A stretch of DNA of 13,467 bases from Brevipalpus yothersi (GCA_003956705.1 QZCP01000356.1:32050-45516), one strand, 5' to 3'; positions 1 to 9,490 are shown, numbered from the stretch's first letter. Notes: generated by a model not told the origin, from the sequence alone. A program made the numbers and translations.

Positions 1-470
1 GTATGTTGAGGGTCCATATGTTCGAATGCAGTTTCCTTTTTTCTAAATAAGAGATCAGAAAAGTATCACGAACACGCAAAATTAGGTGAACACCGAACAG
101 AGTTTTCCATCTCTCTTACTTTCCATACCTGTAATGTACTTCAACAAAGTGATTACTCCACATGAATGAGCATTCGATTGTAGCATTCTACACATGAATG
201 ATGTATTTTTCTTAACGGCCGAGTCGTGCCTGAGCAATAAGGCACGACTCGGCCGTTAAGAAAAATACATCATTCATGTGTAGAATGCTACAATCGAATG
301 CTCATTCATGTGGAGTAATCACTTTGTTGAAGTACATTACAGGTATGGAAAGTAAGAGAGATGGAAAACTCTGTTCGGTGTTCACCTAATTTTGCGTGTT
401 CGTGATACTTTTCTGATCTCTTATTTAGAAAAAAGGAAACTGCATTCGAACATATGGACCCTCAACATAC
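1..470. repeat. Perfect 230-bp inverted repeat with 10-nt loop
   Basis: The left arm (1-230) and right arm (241-470) are exact reverse complements; I checked all 230 pairs and found no mismatch. The loop at 231-240 reads TGAGCAATAA. The innermost stem is GC-rich (GGCACGACTCGGCCGTT and its complement), while the rest is ordinary AT-rich sequence. The left arm begins at the first base of the window, so its true outer end is not visible. The right arm runs without a break into the netrin intron at 471. If transcribed, the element would fold into a very long hairpin. Perfect identity means either a very recent inverted duplication or a fold-back artefact at a contig end. No transposon coding sequence, terminal motif or target-site duplication can be seen. 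Confidence 0.97.
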
Positions 471-1177
471 TGATCACTGCAGTTACTACTACTACTACTA
501 CTTCTCATGTCCATGTACATGTTTTACTGTGAAGAAAAATGCTTATTGTTAGAATAAAATTGGCCAGCTTTACTGGCTTGGATATTTGTATGTTCGTATG
601 GGCACGCATTGTTAGTTCGTTATGAATCAGAGAAAAGCTAGAAAAGAAAAAAAAAATTCGGTAGCTACTGCATGCTAAAGTTTTGGAAAATCAAATCATG
701 AATCATGAATAAAGGATGAAGTATAAAAGAGAATCTTGGTCTGCTCTTGTTCAAATATTCTTGCCCCTCTTCGTTCAAGAAAGAAAGGTTTTCCAACTAT
801 CATGTGAACAATCTAATTTGAACTTTATCAGGATCATGTTTCCTTCTCAAAACTCTTTAGGATATCTTCATATGATTCAGACAATAGATTTAGTAACCAA
901 TCTTTGATCAAAAAATGTTCTCAGAAAACATTAACATGATAAAGTGTGTAGAAAATTTCGCACACAAATTATTTTGACTCTAATCCCAATAACAATAGCA
1001 AACTGATCGGAAATTTTGAGAAATTTTCAAATCTTTTCCAAAATAATCACAAAATTCATGATAAAACGAATAAAAAAAGCTAGATATAAGCTTAAGACAA
1101 AAGTTTTGAAGTGGGAAATAAAAGGCTATTGAACGAGAAAAGAAGAGACAAAAAAAATTGGTAATACTAAAACTTAC
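471..1177 (-). other. Netrin intron (5' part), AT-rich, no gene seen
   Basis: Read on the minus strand, this begins with a consensus splice donor (GTAAGT, complement of ACTTAC at 1172-1177) directly after the netrin exon. It is AT-rich with many A/T homopolymers and a short (TAC)n run near 484-502. The only open frames are short (for example 716-907 on the plus strand) and resemble no protein. No acceptor followed by the cysteine-rich EGF-like repeats expected next in netrin was recognised, so the intron probably continues past the left edge of the window, through the inverted repeat. Confidence 0.6.
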
Positions 1178-2241
1178 TTGGATGCATGTCCATTACACTT
1201 GCATCGACCACCAATGGCTAAATCGGATGCTGCATAGTAGAAACTATCGGCTGGTTTATGAGCCATCAAAAGATTACTTGTGTCCGTATCATTATCAACG
1301 GTACCACTGTATGGATCAAATGGCGTTGGATTTGGCTCATTGGCATTGACTGTTGGATTGATTTCGATTTGTTGTCCAGTTGGAAGAGGTCGACCATTAA
1401 CTCGATTGAACACAATACGAATATCGGTTGCAGTCACCCAATCCTGTAACACTGGACTATTATCAAAATCATAGGCCGATGGTCTACTTTCCAAGGTGCT
1501 GAATGCTACACGTCCACCGAGATTAGCTTCCGAAACACTTTCCGTGCATAATGGTTCCTGTTCATTGCCCTTGGTGATCGGTATTCGGGTTGATCGGCCA
1601 TAAACTTTGGCACAATCACTTGAATAGAATTGAAATGGATGCCAAGTTTCACCATAATCTAAACTCTTATGGATTGCCATTGAGTCAGGCTTTTGGGAAC
1701 AAAATTGTAGACTGATGTAGGTTAATTCATATTTTTTGCCCAAACTAAGTGTAAGTGTAACATTTTCCAGTGGATCCGAGAATGGTGATGATATCCAGCA
1801 AGTTGTATTACTCGGATTGTGTAGATCGGTGAGGTAAGATGATGGATGACGAAGATTGGGATCTGTCTCATCGCACATTTGACATTGAGATGCTGACACT
1901 GATGATATGCGATCAGCCTTACGGTCATCAGTCTCAACGATAGACGATGGAGCGATACAATATCTTGATGGTGGAGATCCACATTCACTGGACACTTCAA
2001 CTCGCTTATCAAACGCAGCATTCACAAAGTCTGGTATACAGCGTCTTGGATTACCGTTCTCATCGTAGCATGGATCAATTGGATTCACCTGTGATGATCC
2101 AAAATTCCATTGATACGATGATGCGGCGAGAATAGCGGAAAATTGTGATGATGATAGTGTGATCACAATGATGAACAATATGAACGATAGTTTGGAATGA
2201 TATAAATTGTGTTGATCGGAAGCAGAAAATTTGACTTCCAT
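1178..2241 (-). CDS. Netrin, first coding exon (signal peptide + laminin N-terminal domain), partial
   Basis: This encodes the N-terminal part of a netrin, a secreted laminin-related axon-guidance ligand for DCC/UNC5-type receptors. The first in-frame ATG is at 2241; the open frame continues upstream only through non-ATG codons. Residues 18-29 form a hydrophobic signal-peptide core after a polar N-terminus, with likely cleavage near residue 40. From about residue 50 the sequence is typical netrin domain VI: DPCYDENGNPRRC, then IPDFVNAAF, VEVSSECGSPPSRYC, TCWISSPF, LTLSLGKKYELTY and DWVTATDIRIVFNR. The exon ends with YYAASDLAIGGRCKCNGHAS, the conserved junction into the first laminin-type EGF module. 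After 354 codons plus two bases (phase 2) comes a GTAAGT donor. The three EGF-like modules and C-terminal NTR domain of a roughly 600-residue netrin must lie left of the window. An arthropod NetA/NetB-type netrin is near certain; which paralogue is unknown. Confidence 0.95.
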
Positions 2242-3529
2242 TCTGTGTTTTGATGTATACAGAAATTGAGTCGATCCCAGAAGAAGAAAAAAAGATCGAG
2301 GAACACTTAAGAAGGCGAAATTATAACTTCCGTGAGCTGACACATGGAAAAGTGAAGATAAGAGTGGATCTAGTTGCGAAGAAGAGAAGACATTAAAGAA
2401 AAGCTCACTATCGGGCTCGAGTAATACTTTTTACACTCACACAGACACTTATACAAGTTTGCTCAGTTTGATTCAAGTGATTAAAAGTGGTTCCAATCAA
2501 TGTTTCACAATTATAATGTGATTCACTATATGGAAAAAATGACGATGAAAAACACTTGAGAATGTCCACTAGAGAGAAAGAAAGAAAGAGAAAACTAGCG
2601 ATCGGACTTTACTAGCTCTGACGATTGAGTGAGAATGAAACTGAGCTCAAGAACTGAAGTGTTTAACTCAGGGCGGGCTTAGAACGGACTTGAGGAATCC
2701 CAAACTTTTATGTAGCGACGCCATCTAAAGATTGGTTCTCTCAACTCACGAGAAAAAGAGAATATTTTGCAAGGCATTTTCATTGGAGTATTCATTGGCG
2801 ATTTAAGTAAGTACTGTTGACCAAAATTTTCTGAATTTTGATCTCCAATCTCTAAAGTTTCTTTAATCGATTATAGTGCACAAACAGAACACAAAGATGT
2901 CCTCTGGGAATTATAATTCAGCGAAAAGAAAAATGTTCTCTTATATCATTCGAAAGGAACATCCATACATGATGCTCATTAGGGGGATGAAAGCCCCGAT
3001 TTTTGTCCAGTAGTAGTCAGTCATAGATCAGAAAAATGTTCTTGTCATGATGCCTTTATCACAACGTGCGGCAGAGACACTCTAGAAATGTGTTAGATTT
3101 GGTCTGAGTTGAAAATTCGAATATGCAATTTACAGCATCGAAAATATTTTAGAATGATATCTGGCATACGCAAAACTTTTCTGAAAATTTTCAGTACGTA
3201 AAAAATTGCAACTTATCAGTGACACAGAGTATGGAGCCACAAAAGCTCTTATTCAATTAAGAACAGTACAAGCTCACAAGGCTTAAAAATAGATCAACTT
3301 TTTTTTAACTATTTTGAATCACAACTTCATTAAGAATAGATTTGGAAGAGAAATTCGTGATTTATATCTATTAAATGTTCTATTCTTCTATGAAATGGCA
3401 TCACAGTCTTTCGATCATTGTTTCCACTTCTCTGTTGTTTATTTTCTTCGATCTAAAAGTTCAACAGTTCATATTTTCATTGTGCACCCTTATTCTGAAC
3501 TCCGAAGACATCACCAAAGCTGCTTCTCC
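2242..3529. other. Netrin 5' flank and intergenic region; no gene recognised
   Basis: This holds the netrin 5' leader and promoter (reading leftward) and the sequence upstream of the HP1-like gene (reading rightward). The netrin side has a GA-rich run near 2570-2592, which is CT-rich in the netrin sense direction, like the CT tracts flanking the zinc-finger gene at the other end of the window. No TATA box or initiator can be assigned with confidence. An open frame continues from about 3317 into the HP1-like chromodomain in the same frame and includes an ATG at 3395. The residues it adds (hydrophobic and Phe/His-rich) do not look like HP1, so 3317-3529 is more likely 5' leader or intron. Confidence 0.45.
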
Positions 3530-4176
3530 ATGGGTGATTATTATATGGTAGAGAAAATAGTTGGGAAAAGAGTGAATAAGAAAAGAGTCTCATACCTCAT
3601 CAAGTGGCAGGGTTACCCCAATAAGGATACATGGGAACTTCAACATCATCTCGAAAACTGTAGATATCTGATTCATGATTATGAAGAGGAATTTGAGACT
3701 CATCTCAAGAAACTTAGAGAGAAAAAAGTAAATGGACAAGCTTCAGCCGATGAAGCTATATTCCTGGGAAAAATTACTCATGTGCCATACACGATTGAAT
3801 TTAATCCAGAGAAACATCTAGAAGGTTGTGCTATCACCCCTGTCAGGACTACAAAAGCCAAAAAAAAGCTAAAGATGAAAAATGCAGAAACGTTACAGCA
3901 GTTCTCGAGATAATTTCTGCGAAGAGACCCATCGATGTATCCTCATCTGATACCAGCAGCTCTGTTTTTCTCGAAGATAATAAAGAAGAGAGTGAGGGAA
4001 GTGAAAAAACTGTTGTTGAGGTTGTGGCTTACAAACCTCAACTTGATGTTTTCCATGTTAAATATGATGATGGTGATGAGAAGTATCTCGATCGGGGATA
4101 TGTGAATGAGATATATGAGCAAGCAGTGATAAGATATTATGGAAAAAACTCAAAAATCATCAAAATCGACCCGTGA
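3530..4176 (+). CDS. HP1-like protein: chromodomain + chromo-shadow-like domain, probably with one intron (3728-3846)
   Basis: Probable heterochromatin protein 1-type chromatin adaptor. From ATG 3530 the product starts MGDYYMVEKIVGKRV and continues through YLIKWQGYP and TWELQHHLENC, a chromodomain at about residues 4-50. The methyl-lysine aromatic cage is present (Tyr of YMVEKI, Trp and Tyr of KWQGY), but the GY-to-TWE loop looks one residue short. The second domain lies in another frame (about 4009-4160): VVEVVAYKPQLDVFHVKY, then GDEKYL and EQAVIRYYGKN, which line up with HP1 chromo-shadow EKILG..., LMFLIKW and PQVVIKFYEER. An intron at 3728-3846 (119 nt; donor AAAAA|GTAAAT, acceptor CACCCCTGTCAG|G) keeps the frame and gives 175 residues, an HP1-like length, with a Ser/acidic hinge. 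The stop is TGA? no: it is the in-frame stop ending at 4176. Oddities: the intron is itself open, and the HP1 Trp after the last helix is missing. Alternatives are a frameshifted pseudogene (1-nt loss in the A8 run at 3860-3867) or a Tudor-like second domain. Confidence 0.6.
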
Positions 4177-4760
4177 ATTCACTGAGGCCTTTTCAAAACT
4201 TCTCTCCCGTTCCAAAATCTTGGAGCCTCCTCAACTTTCTGATCCTTCATGTTCTGATCAATCAGATGAGGTTACGACATCAACTCCAAGTCCCGTCAGT
4301 GAGAGTAGCACTCTAATCAAACCAATTTTGGAGCATTCACTCTGCCATACTACTGACTTCCAGACTGGGTTGAAAGCTGATGAGAACGTCTGCTCCTCCA
4401 CTTCTCAGCTCAGACGACTTGAGAATCTTGACTCCCTTGGTGCTACAATTTTCTACTCATAGAAAATCGGATCGAGTCTCTAGTTCTTCGTCTGAGAAGC
4501 GAGTAGCTGATGAGAATGATTCAGAATTTATTAATCTTGGAGTACTTGACGAGTCAATTTCCCAGAAGATCAGGCATTTCGGTAGTTCAATGGGCTAATA
4601 GCCCATTATGCCAAGCGACGATTAGAAAGTTGGTTATCGACTCTACTGGAGACTCGTACGAGTACTTCTCCATCAAAATCTAGTACAAGATACTCTGCCT
4701 GGTTTTAAAGACAAAGTTGGATGTCTCTCAACTATCTGGCCGACTCTCTGGTCAATCAGC
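4177..4760 (+). other. Coding-like Ser/Pro-rich stretch in shifting frames after the HP1-like gene
   Basis: Downstream of the HP1-like stop, coding-like sequence continues on the same strand but changes frame. One stretch (open from 4139 to 4462) carries TREFTEAFSKLLSRSKILEP followed by Ser/Pro/acidic sequence. A second (4380-4598) carries RVADENDSEFINLGVLDESI and ends after IRHFGSSMG. A third (about 4603-4710) reads AHYAKRRLESWLSTLLE in a further frame. None matches a family I recognise. They could be alternative 3' exons, a long 3' untranslated region, or remains of a longer protein broken by frameshifts. A possible 61-nt intron (4126-4186) would join the chromo-shadow frame to the first stretch but would cut off the conserved VIRYY segment, so I do not favour it. 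Confidence 0.35.
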
Positions 4761-4948
4761 TGCTCCCTCCTCTATGAGTTGTGAATAGATCCTGTCTACA
4801 GACTATTGGAACTCCCCTTCATCATTGAATGGAGGAATATTCACTATGTTGTTCTTCATATCTATTTGTATTGATTTCCAGGGTTGGATAATGTTGAAAA
4901 CAATTTTGTGTCCAGATTTTGAGGTGTGTAAAATAGAATCCAGAAAAA

Positions 4949-4954
4949 AATAAA
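4949..4954 (+). terminator. Possible polyadenylation signal AATAAA for the HP1-like gene
   Basis: A canonical AATAAA lies on the plus strand about 770 bases after the HP1-like stop and about 350 bases after the last coding-like stretch. It is preceded by an A-run and followed by AT-rich sequence. It fits the 3' end of a plus-strand transcript that converges on TRM6, but such hexamers are common by chance in AT-rich DNA. No other feature is recognised between 4760 and 5193. Confidence 0.3.
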
Positions 4955-5193
4955 TCAGACAGTAATGGTTTACTTTGAGGGAAAAAACTCACCCTTGAAA
5001 AGAAAAAGAATGAAATTTCCAAAAAAAAGGCAGTCAGAAAACAGTTACTTGCATATCCTTCTTGATCTGAGTATCATTTGTAATTTAAAAACAATGTCCA
5101 TTTAAAATATGTTTTACTTTCAATTTTCTCTCTCTCATGAAGAATACTGAGAATGATCTCTCAGGGGCGTACAATGTGAAAAAAGAACCCTGT

Positions 5194-6627
5194 TCAAGGA
5201 TCCGAGATGACTTTAATACCAGATAACAAAAACCCACTAGAACCAGACATATTATTTCCTGGACGAGTTCGAGATGGGAGAACTTGAAAATGCCTCATCC
5301 AGGTTTCGGAGATTCGTGCATTAATAGAAGATCCCCTCAAATTTTGATAGCATTTTAAAAGACTATCTGTGGTTAAACTAAAAACAACATACGGTTGAGA
5401 TGGAGATAAATAAGGATAAAGTCGGTCCAAAATTGAGTCAGGCTCATAATTTGTGGTGACTATTATTATACCATCAACGTCTCTCTTGAAAAGTATCTCG
5501 AGAGCTTTCTTTTCCTCTTTTTTTCTCAATGCACGACGATTAGCTTTCTCTTCTAACTTTCTACGCTTGGCTTCACTAGGTCCAGGATCTTCATACGTTT
5601 CACCATCTTCATCGATGAGTGGAGATGCTTGAGATGAGATCAGTTGAGCATGCTTTTCAGAATCGGTTCCAATTTTATTATCAAGATTTTCAATTAGAGG
5701 AATTCGACGCAAACTTATTGATGTTAAGCATGTTTCCAGAGCTTCTGGAGATAAGTTCAATGCATCAACGGATTGTCTCCAACTTGTCATGGGACCGTCA
5801 TCTAGATAAACTTGAATACAACAACCGGGATCATAGCCTTGCTGTAACATTGAGCCATCACCGACCAATCGATCCACAATGGCCGCAGTTACTAAGCCTA
5901 GATTAGTATCAACAACAATATATTTTCCAGAGGAATGGATATTGCACAATGATAACATTTGAGCTAGTGTATCGACTCGAAGATTGTTGATCTTCATTGG
6001 TCCACACAAATAAAACATTTCAGCTATAAGTGCAGGAGTTGGCCTTTGAATTCTAATTAAATTGGTGTATTTAGCTTGTTTCTTTTTCAGATACTTTTCT
6101 TGTGAGAATGTATTTTTTTCCTTAAAAGTGGCACTATTTTCAACCAAACTCTTCACTATATCGATCGCCGAGATGGCTCTCTTCTTAAGATCTTCAATTT
6201 CATCTCTATTAAGTTTTTGTGACAGTCCATCATCGTTAATCGATCGATTATCTTTACTATCATCATCAGGATTAAGATCACCAAACACGGTTCCAACATT
6301 GGCCAGAGCACGCAATTGTTCTTGTGTAAATTCAACTTTATACAACGAATGATCTGATCGGTCAAGAGAGTAGAGACAACCCCATTCATCACCAATTATA
6401 CTTCTCAAATTAATTTTATCTTTACGCATAAAAGTGAATCCAGTGGTATCAATTTTAACCAATCGTGTCAACTTTTTACCCAAAAAAGTGGACATCAGAA
6501 CATAGTTGCCCATTCGAATTTTGGTATTGTTTGTGCAGTTTGATGAAGATGGAGATGAACATTTCAACGGCTCCACTGATGATGATGGTGATGTTGACAA
6601 TGAATTTTGTTCGACAGCAATCTCCAT
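5194..6627 (-). CDS. TRMT6: tRNA (adenine58-N1)-methyltransferase non-catalytic subunit TRM6 (TRMT6/Gcd10)
   Basis: Complete, intronless gene of 477 codons, close to yeast Gcd10 and human TRMT6 in length. The start at 6627 is the first in-frame ATG: a GTG lies two codons upstream and a stop just before it. TRM6 pairs with catalytic TRM61 in a nuclear heterotetramer that makes m1A58 in the T-loop of tRNAs, including initiator tRNA-Met; TRM6 contributes tRNA binding. Family marks: an N-terminal beta-barrel region with LVKIDTTGFTFM (about 56-67); the basic KYLKKKQAKY motif (178-187); RPTPALIAEMFY; RVDTLAQMLSLCNI (217-230); a degenerate Rossmann segment YIVVDTNLGLVTAAIVDRL (236-254) standing where TRM61 has its SAM site; a Lys/Arg/Glu-rich charged helix (353-374); and the C-terminal ETWMRHFQVLPSRTRP followed by SGFLLSGIKV. 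The Ser-rich first 30 residues are poorly conserved. No frameshift or missing block is seen. The gene is convergent with the HP1-like gene. Confidence 0.95.
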   Translation of the reverse strand: MEIAVEQNSLSTSPSSSVEPLKCSSPSSSNCTNNTKIRMGNYVLMSTFLGKKLTRLVKIDTTGFTFMRKDKINLRSIIGDEWGCLYSLDRSDHSLYKVEFTQEQLRALANVGTVFGDLNPDDDSKDNRSINDDGLSQKLNRDEIEDLKKRAISAIDIVKSLVENSATFKEKNTFSQEKYLKKKQAKYTNLIRIQRPTPALIAEMFYLCGPMKINNLRVDTLAQMLSLCNIHSSGKYIVVDTNLGLVTAAIVDRLVGDGSMLQQGYDPGCCIQVYLDDGPMTSWRQSVDALNLSPEALETCLTSISLRRIPLIENLDNKIGTDSEKHAQLISSQASPLIDEDGETYEDPGPSEAKRRKLEEKANRRALRKKEEKKALEILFKRDVDGIIIVTTNYEPDSILDRLYPYLSPSQPYVVFSLTTDSLLKCYQNLRGSSINARISETWMRHFQVLPSRTRPGNNMSGSSGFLLSGIKVISDP

Positions 6628-6809
6628 TCTCACCTATTGGACTGATTGCAAATCAATTACGAGATGATGATAATGATGATCAAAAAATGGGCAAAATTAA
6701 ATAGCCATTCTTCTTTTCCGGGAAAACAAATTTACAAAATAAACACAACAATCAAAACACTTTTGGCCGGCAAAAATATTTTTCAATCCAATAAAAACAT
6801 GCTTTCGAG

Positions 6810-6833
6810 TCGAAAAATGCGCGCATTTTTCGA
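6810..6833. repeat. 24-bp perfect palindrome about 185 bp upstream of the TRM6 start
   Basis: The left half TCGAAAAATGCG is exactly mirrored by CGCATTTTTCGA, giving a GC-rich core (ATGCGCGCAT) inside AT-rich sequence. A partial copy, CGAAATGCGC, follows at 6831-6840 and overlaps the right end, and TTTCGAGT precedes it. Its position in the TRM6 promoter-proximal region and its dyad symmetry suggest a binding site for a dimeric factor, though no known motif is assigned. Confidence 0.6.
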
Positions 6834-8015
6834 AATGCGCCCTCTATAATGTATCTGATCATGAAAAGTTCCAATTTTATTGATGATTTTTGACAAATTT
6901 TTTTCCGACAAAAATTGACTAAGTGTGTATGTTTATGTAAAAAGGATGAAGATGGTTTGGGGGAAAACTTTCCAGAAACAGTTGTAGGGCTCTATCTTTT
7001 TTTCTGTCCAAATTGTAGCGATTGAAAATTATTCAGGGTAGTGAGAGCAAAAAGTTTTACGTGTGTGAGCATCTCGATAATCAGATGAAAAGTTGAGAAT
7101 TTTATTGGGGTTCTTGGAAAGTTCTTGCATGAGGTTCTGATTTAAGATTGGCAAATTTTCAGATCATAATACTATGTGTAAGAAGTATTTATCGATATTT
7201 GAATTACTCTCACAGCATATACAGCTGTATACATGATATGGTTTTAATTCGATTATTATTTTCGATTTTTGTTGCATTAATTGGTTCTAAAAACCTAAAA
7301 TCAACTTGATAAAAAGTTCCCAATTTACAGTTTTGCTAACAGTTTTGATTTACTCAAAAAAAGTTGCTAAATTATTTGAAAAGGATATACATGTATATTT
7401 ATAAAACGAGGAATTCTTTTATTTGAATGTGAAAATTCATCGCTCCAGAAAAAATAATCCAAACAATTGTAAGAATCTTTGAGAAAAATTTCTTTTCATT
7501 GCCCTGATCAATTTTGTAGTAATACGAAAATTGATTCCATAACATTGCATATAGTACATCAAGATCTCAGTTTATCATGAGATCACACTATACAGCTCAT
7601 CGTTTGCATGATCTTTATTTTTTCTTCTTGAATTTCGAAGAGTCACGCAATTAAGTGATTCTCTCCTTAATTGATCCCAAAATATGGGCTACATTGATAC
7701 GATTGCTCAAGCCTTTGAATATACTCAAAATTCTAGAATGATACGCAAAAAAAGAAGAAAGAGAAAATTATTCTCCATCTGTCACTATGAATTTAATAAC
7801 TACCATCAATTTGATTAGATCTACCATTTCATCTTGTGCCAATCCGGTGTCTTCTGTCTGGAAAAAAAGGGAAAATAAAGGAGAGAGAAAGAGAAGAGAA
7901 GAGAAGAGAGTTGATTGACCTGAAAGCCCATTTTTGTTGAATCTCCGATTCAGATGGATCTGAATAAATCACAGCAGGCTGGGAAACAGGTAGCTGTTTG
8001 GTAGATTTTAATTAT

Positions 8016-8055
8016 GCAGCGGCAACCGTTTGCCAGCCGCACGCTGTTTTCAGCC
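8016..8055. other. GC-rich patch with short hairpin potential
   Basis: This is a GC-rich island in AT-rich sequence. It holds GGCAA-CCGT-TTGCC (8021-8034), a 5-bp stem with a 4-nt loop, nested between GCGGC (8019-8023) and GCCGC (8036-8040), which can pair with each other as an alternative. Two neighbouring hairpins lie just upstream: ATTCAGAT-GG-ATCTGAAT (7948-7965) and AAACAG-GTAG-CTGTTT (7984-7999). No RNA family is recognised. Confidence 0.3.
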
Positions 8056-8554
8056 TTCGAGCAATGTCCGAGAAAGAGAGAAAGAGACAGACAAATATAT
8101 GTGTACTAGTATGTTATGATGTTATAAGCCTTGAATGTTGATCCTATAGACATGAAGAACGGGTTTAATCATTCACTGAGATCGATGGCTAGTTTCAATA
8201 GTCACCAAAGCTACCATACCTTTATCCATCTATTCGGCTGATGGATTGATTTTTTCACTTTTGCTGTTTGGAATCAAGTATCAGGCCATCTATCAGATGA
8301 TCAAAATCCAGACACTTTAGAGTGTGCTAATCACCAAAACCATGGCCACCAATCATTTTGAAGCTACTTGAAATGCTCTGGAGGCATTTCGATTGGGGAA
8401 GAAAATTATTTTTAGGCAAATGACTAAAATCATCGACTAATGGTCGTTTATTTCGGATTCATATATCCAGTTATCTATGAAAAGGATGAAATATAGCTCA
8501 AAAAATTAACTCTCTAAGCTTTCTCTAACGTTTCAACGTCCCTTTTCATGAAAT

Positions 8555-8556
<2 letters not shown>

Positions 8557-8599
<43 letters not shown>
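8557..8599. repeat. (AG)n microsatellite
   Basis: An uninterrupted AG dinucleotide array of about 21 units on the plus strand. It is the last and longest of the purine-rich plus-strand tracts (others near 7871-7910 and 8073-8092). The long dinucleotide arrays further right, apart from a CA repeat, are CT on the plus strand. Confidence 0.95.
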
Positions 8600-8602
<3 letters not shown>

Positions 8603-8829
8603 AAAAGAGTCAACCACTATCAAATGAACGAAAAATTCAGAAACTGGAAACACCATAAGCATCATCATATTTTTTCGCTAATCAATTAAACATGCAAGAT
8701 ATTTTGAAAGATTACAAGAGAAACCTGCGGATGGTGACCTCAATGCATCCTCAACGACTGTATTTAACAATAAAAATTTTGCATCATTACCACTTACTAC
8801 TCGGTACCTTCTATTCATCACTCTCACAG

Positions 8830-8851
8830 CACACACACACACACACACACA
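8830..8851. repeat. (CA)11 microsatellite
   Basis: An uninterrupted CA dinucleotide array of eleven units within non-coding sequence. It lies between the purine-rich and pyrimidine-rich halves of the intergenic region. Confidence 0.95.
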
Positions 8852-9212
8852 TACAATCTTCTCATCTCCAGTCCAACACTCGAGTCCATTCTACTTACGT
8901 TAGATATTCGAAAATTGATTCTAGTCACGATTCATACCTTACATCCATCAAAAACCATAAGTAACCCTTTACTATCTTCATGGCACCTTCTCTTTCTCTT
9001 CAACTAATTTTCGACCGATATTGCAATCTTGATTATGCAAAATTTTTCTTCTTCTTCTTCTTCTTGGCTTTCGTTGTAACGTTCGAATTTCGTCGCTTAC
9101 AGCTTGCCACAAAATGCATCAGATGTCACTACAACAACAAAAACCGGTCTCTTGCTCAGTTCCAGATCTTCGTCAACGTTCTTCATCTTCTTCGTCTTCC
9201 AGATATATACTA

Positions 9213-9443
9213 ACGAAATTATCTGAACACATGATGATGATGATGAAAAATTTTCTCTCTTCCAACTGAACTGAGATCTCTCTCTTAGTTTTGATTAGTT
9301 AGATTTTAATTTCGTTGATATAATTTGAAAGAGAGTAGAAAAAAATTATATTCTCTATGTAAAAAATGTACCATCATTTCTAGCTGAATATTGTTAATGG
9401 TGCATGTGTGTACGATTTAAAAGTGTACAATTTAGTAGAACGA

Positions 9444-9490
<47 letters not shown>

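Larger units (their letters stand above)
6628..9212. other. Intergenic region between divergent TRM6 and zinc-finger gene; no gene recognised
   Basis: About 2.6 kb, mostly AT-rich with many homopolymers and no open frame resembling a protein. It contains the TRM6 5' flank, a 24-bp palindrome at 6810-6833, a 14-bp palindrome at 7218-7231 (centre CAGCTG), purine-rich plus-strand tracts near 7871-7910 and 8073-8092, an (AG)n array, a GC-rich patch near 8016-8055, a (CA)n array and a (TTC)n run near 9047-9066. The two open frames on the plus strand (8692-8964 and 8980-9213) mainly translate microsatellites. The divergent genes imply at least two promoters here, but none can be placed by eye. I saw no tRNA-like cloverleaf or box B consensus. 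Confidence 0.6.

Noticed and set aside
2242..2343. Upstream extension of netrin to position 2343
   Set aside because: The codon at 2343 is GTG, not ATG, and the added residues precede a normal signal peptide that begins with the ATG at 2241.
3530..3913. SUV39-type histone methyltransferase as the chromodomain gene
   Set aside because: There is some likeness after the chromodomain (LGKIT), but no pre-SET or SET cysteines or motifs follow.
3530..4720. Retrotransposon chromo-integrase as source of the chromodomain
   Set aside because: No integrase, reverse transcriptase or LTR sequence is seen nearby, and the second domain resembles a chromo-shadow domain.
4822..5022. Minus-strand 66-codon open frame after TRM6
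   Set aside because: Phe/Ser-rich translation of A/T homopolymers, with no family likeness.
6628..6633. TRM6 start two codons upstream
   Set aside because: That codon is GTG and a stop lies immediately before it; ATG 6627 is the first in-frame ATG.
5619..6704. Plus-strand and other-frame open frames over TRM6
   Set aside because: Shadows of the TRM6 coding sequence.
8692..9213. Two plus-strand open frames
   Set aside because: They translate CA and TTC microsatellites plus unrelated sequence and resemble no protein family.
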